From positions 1 through 7,095 of the forward strand of contig CAMWNY010000123.1 of NCBI GenBank assembly GCA_947175775.1: a stretch of DNA of 7,095 nt. The letters run 5' to 3'. Source of the stretch: an uncultured Lachnospiraceae bacterium. Its GTDB lineage: Bacteria > Bacillota > Clostridia > Lachnospirales > Lachnospiraceae. Of this stretch, positions 6,397-7,095 are shown in pieces (the first letter of the stretch is position 1; each line of letters starts with the position of its first letter). The position numbers and the translations under genes were made by a program. The notes below the pieces were generated by a model. It was given only the letters and a program-made list of their open reading frames with translations. It had not been told where the DNA came from and searched no databases.

Positions 6397-6432
6397 GTAT
6401 GCTGTCTGTATAATCAAACAGAACCGGCATAC
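6397..6432 (-). promoter_or_regulatory. Stem-loop near the 5' end of the - strand gene's leader
   Basis: GTATGC (6397-6402) pairs with GCATAC (6427-6432), and inside it TCTGT (6405-6409) pairs with ACAGA (6418-6422) around an 8-base loop. If transcription starts near 6440, this stem begins about 8 bases into a leader of some 97 bases. It could stabilise the mRNA or be regulatory. Confidence 0.4.
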
Positions 6433-6446
6433 TTCCATTTTATTGT

Positions 6447-6474
6447 ATATCGGCGGGCGTGAGAGAAAAGTTTA
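6447..6474 (-). promoter_or_regulatory. Predicted sigma-D/sigma-28 (flagellar) promoter
   Basis: On the - strand, TAAA (6474-6471) is followed after 16 bases by GCCGATAT (6454-6447). The -10 element is an exact match to the Bacillus sigma-D consensus and the -35 is the expected TAAA. The usual gap is about 15, so this is one base long. The predicted start is near 6440. It drives the 228-aa gene at 5657-6343. Confidence 0.7.
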
Positions 6475-6559
6475 TAGTTGTAAATGATTTTTTTAAAAAA
6501 CTTTTCTTGTTTTTCCTGTAATTCTTTTTGTAAATGGTGTTTCTATTTTGTATCAATAA

Positions 6560-6568
6560 TGTTAGAAT
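6560..6568 (+). promoter_or_regulatory. Possible extended -10 promoter for the membrane protein gene
   Basis: TGTTAGAAT fits an extended sigma-A -10 (TGnTATAAT, one mismatch). No good -35 lies 17-18 bases upstream, as is common for extended -10 promoters. The start would fall near 6575, leaving about 50 bases of A/T-rich leader before the ATG at 6627. Confidence 0.4.
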
Positions 6569-6626
6569 AGAAAAAAGATATATTTTTAACAAAAGCGTAG
6601 TGTTTTGAGATAGTAGGTGATATACG

Positions 6627-7095
6627 ATGAAGAGGTTGAAACAAGCGGTATGGCTGGTGGTGGCTTTACAGATGCTCCTTGTGATTTATGTTGCGGTGAC
6701 GTTTAAAGTGGACGACATGACGCTCGTAAAGGGAGAGGTTTTTGATTTTAATACAGGGTGGACGGTGTGCCGGGAGGACGGCAGGCGCGTTGAGGCGGTG
6801 AGCCTTCCTTATACGGATACAAGCAATGCATATGAGACGGTGGTCATGGAAAACACGATACCAAAGGAATTTGCGGGTCTTACCATGCGTTTTTTGACGG
6901 CGGATAAACAGTTTCGGGTGTTTGTGGATGGCGAAGAAATTTACCAGTTTGGAATGCATGACGTAAGGAGCTTCGGGCATACGGCAGGAAGCGTGATGAA
7001 TTTCGTGGATATTCCGCAGACGCTTGATGAGGGGCAGATTCGGATTGAAATGACATCGCCGTATGACAACTATGCTTCCTATATAAATACGATTG
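6627..7095 (+). CDS. Membrane-anchored sensor or signalling protein, N-terminal part only
   Basis: The frame is open from the ATG at 6627 to the window edge, showing 156 residues and no stop. AGGTGA lies 6 bases before the start. Residues 1-5 are basic and about 7-27 are hydrophobic (VWLVVALQMLLVIYVAV), which fits a signal anchor. The rest looks like an extracellular beta-sandwich: FNTGWTVCRED, LPYTD, an acyl-like strand MRFLTADKQFRVFVDGEEIYQFG, then SFGHTAGSVMNFVDIP and IRIEMTSPYDNYASYIN. From memory this resembles the galactose-binding-like or 7TMR-DISM-type front end of Lachnospiraceae proteins that continue into several membrane helices and a GGDEF or histidine kinase output domain. The output domain lies outside the window, so the class cannot be stated. 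It is divergent from the 228-aa gene, with their starts 283 bases apart. Confidence 0.8.
   Translation, partial: MKRLKQAVWLVVALQMLLVIYVAVTFKVDDMTLVKGEVFDFNTGWTVCREDGRRVEAVSLPYTDTSNAYETVVMENTIPKEFAGLTMRFLTADKQFRVFVDGEEIYQFGMHDVRSFGHTAGSVMNFVDIPQTLDEGQIRIEMTSPYDNYASYINTI

Noticed and set aside
6344..6430. N-terminal extension of the - strand gene starting at the ATG at 6430
   Set aside because: The 29 extra codons would run through the ribosome binding site of the 6343 start and through the leader hairpin. No ribosome site precedes 6430, and the predicted sigma-D transcript starts only about 10 bases before it.

Overview
The window looks like chromosomal DNA from an endospore-forming and probably flagellated member of the Clostridia, most likely a Lachnospiraceae-type gut anaerobe. 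Three things point there. There is a class 1B dihydroorotate dehydrogenase with its PyrK partner, and a SipL-like protein (SPOCS domains plus LysM), which is a clostridial spore-coat morphogenetic factor. The final gene encodes a membrane-anchored beta-sandwich sensor of a kind common in that family. Shine-Dalgarno sites are strong, one start codon is TTG, and the A/T-rich intergenic DNA carries clear terminators.

Layout. (1) Bases 2-1933, + strand: the C-terminal three quarters of a glycogen phosphorylase, cut by the window edge and closed by a UUCG-loop terminator. (2) Bases 1982-2095: a gene-free block of interlocking inverted repeats, including a GGGCGCCC direct repeat, that could fold as a pseudoknotted leader or be a dispersed palindromic repeat. 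(3) Bases 2156-3840: pyrK-pyrD, overlapping by 4 bases and together encoding a heterotetrameric NAD-linked dihydroorotate dehydrogenase for pyrimidine synthesis. (4) Bases 3910-5481: a sipL-like sporulation gene. It is preceded by what looks like a near-perfect mother-cell sigma-E promoter whose -35 element overlaps the pyrD stop codon. (5) Bases 5489-5597: a palindrome related to the one at 2058-2088, then a strong two-way terminator between converging genes. (6) Bases 5657-6343, - strand: an uncharacterised 228-aa protein with a Thr/Lys-rich linker, behind a sigma-D/sigma-28 (flagellar) type promoter. (7) From base 6627, + strand: the start of a membrane signalling protein that runs off the window.

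How the parts fit. Most genes are ordinary housekeeping genes, but the control sequences suggest three regulatory programmes side by side. These are vegetative metabolism (glgP, pyrKD), mother-cell sporulation (sipL from sigma E) and motility (the 228-aa gene from sigma D). The most testable new idea is at the pyrD-sipL junction. There, the sipL ribosome binding site can pair with a segment lying upstream of the predicted sigma-E start point. Read-through pyrKD mRNA could therefore hide the site, while the sporulation transcript would leave it free. No mobile element, CRISPR array, tRNA or rRNA was seen.
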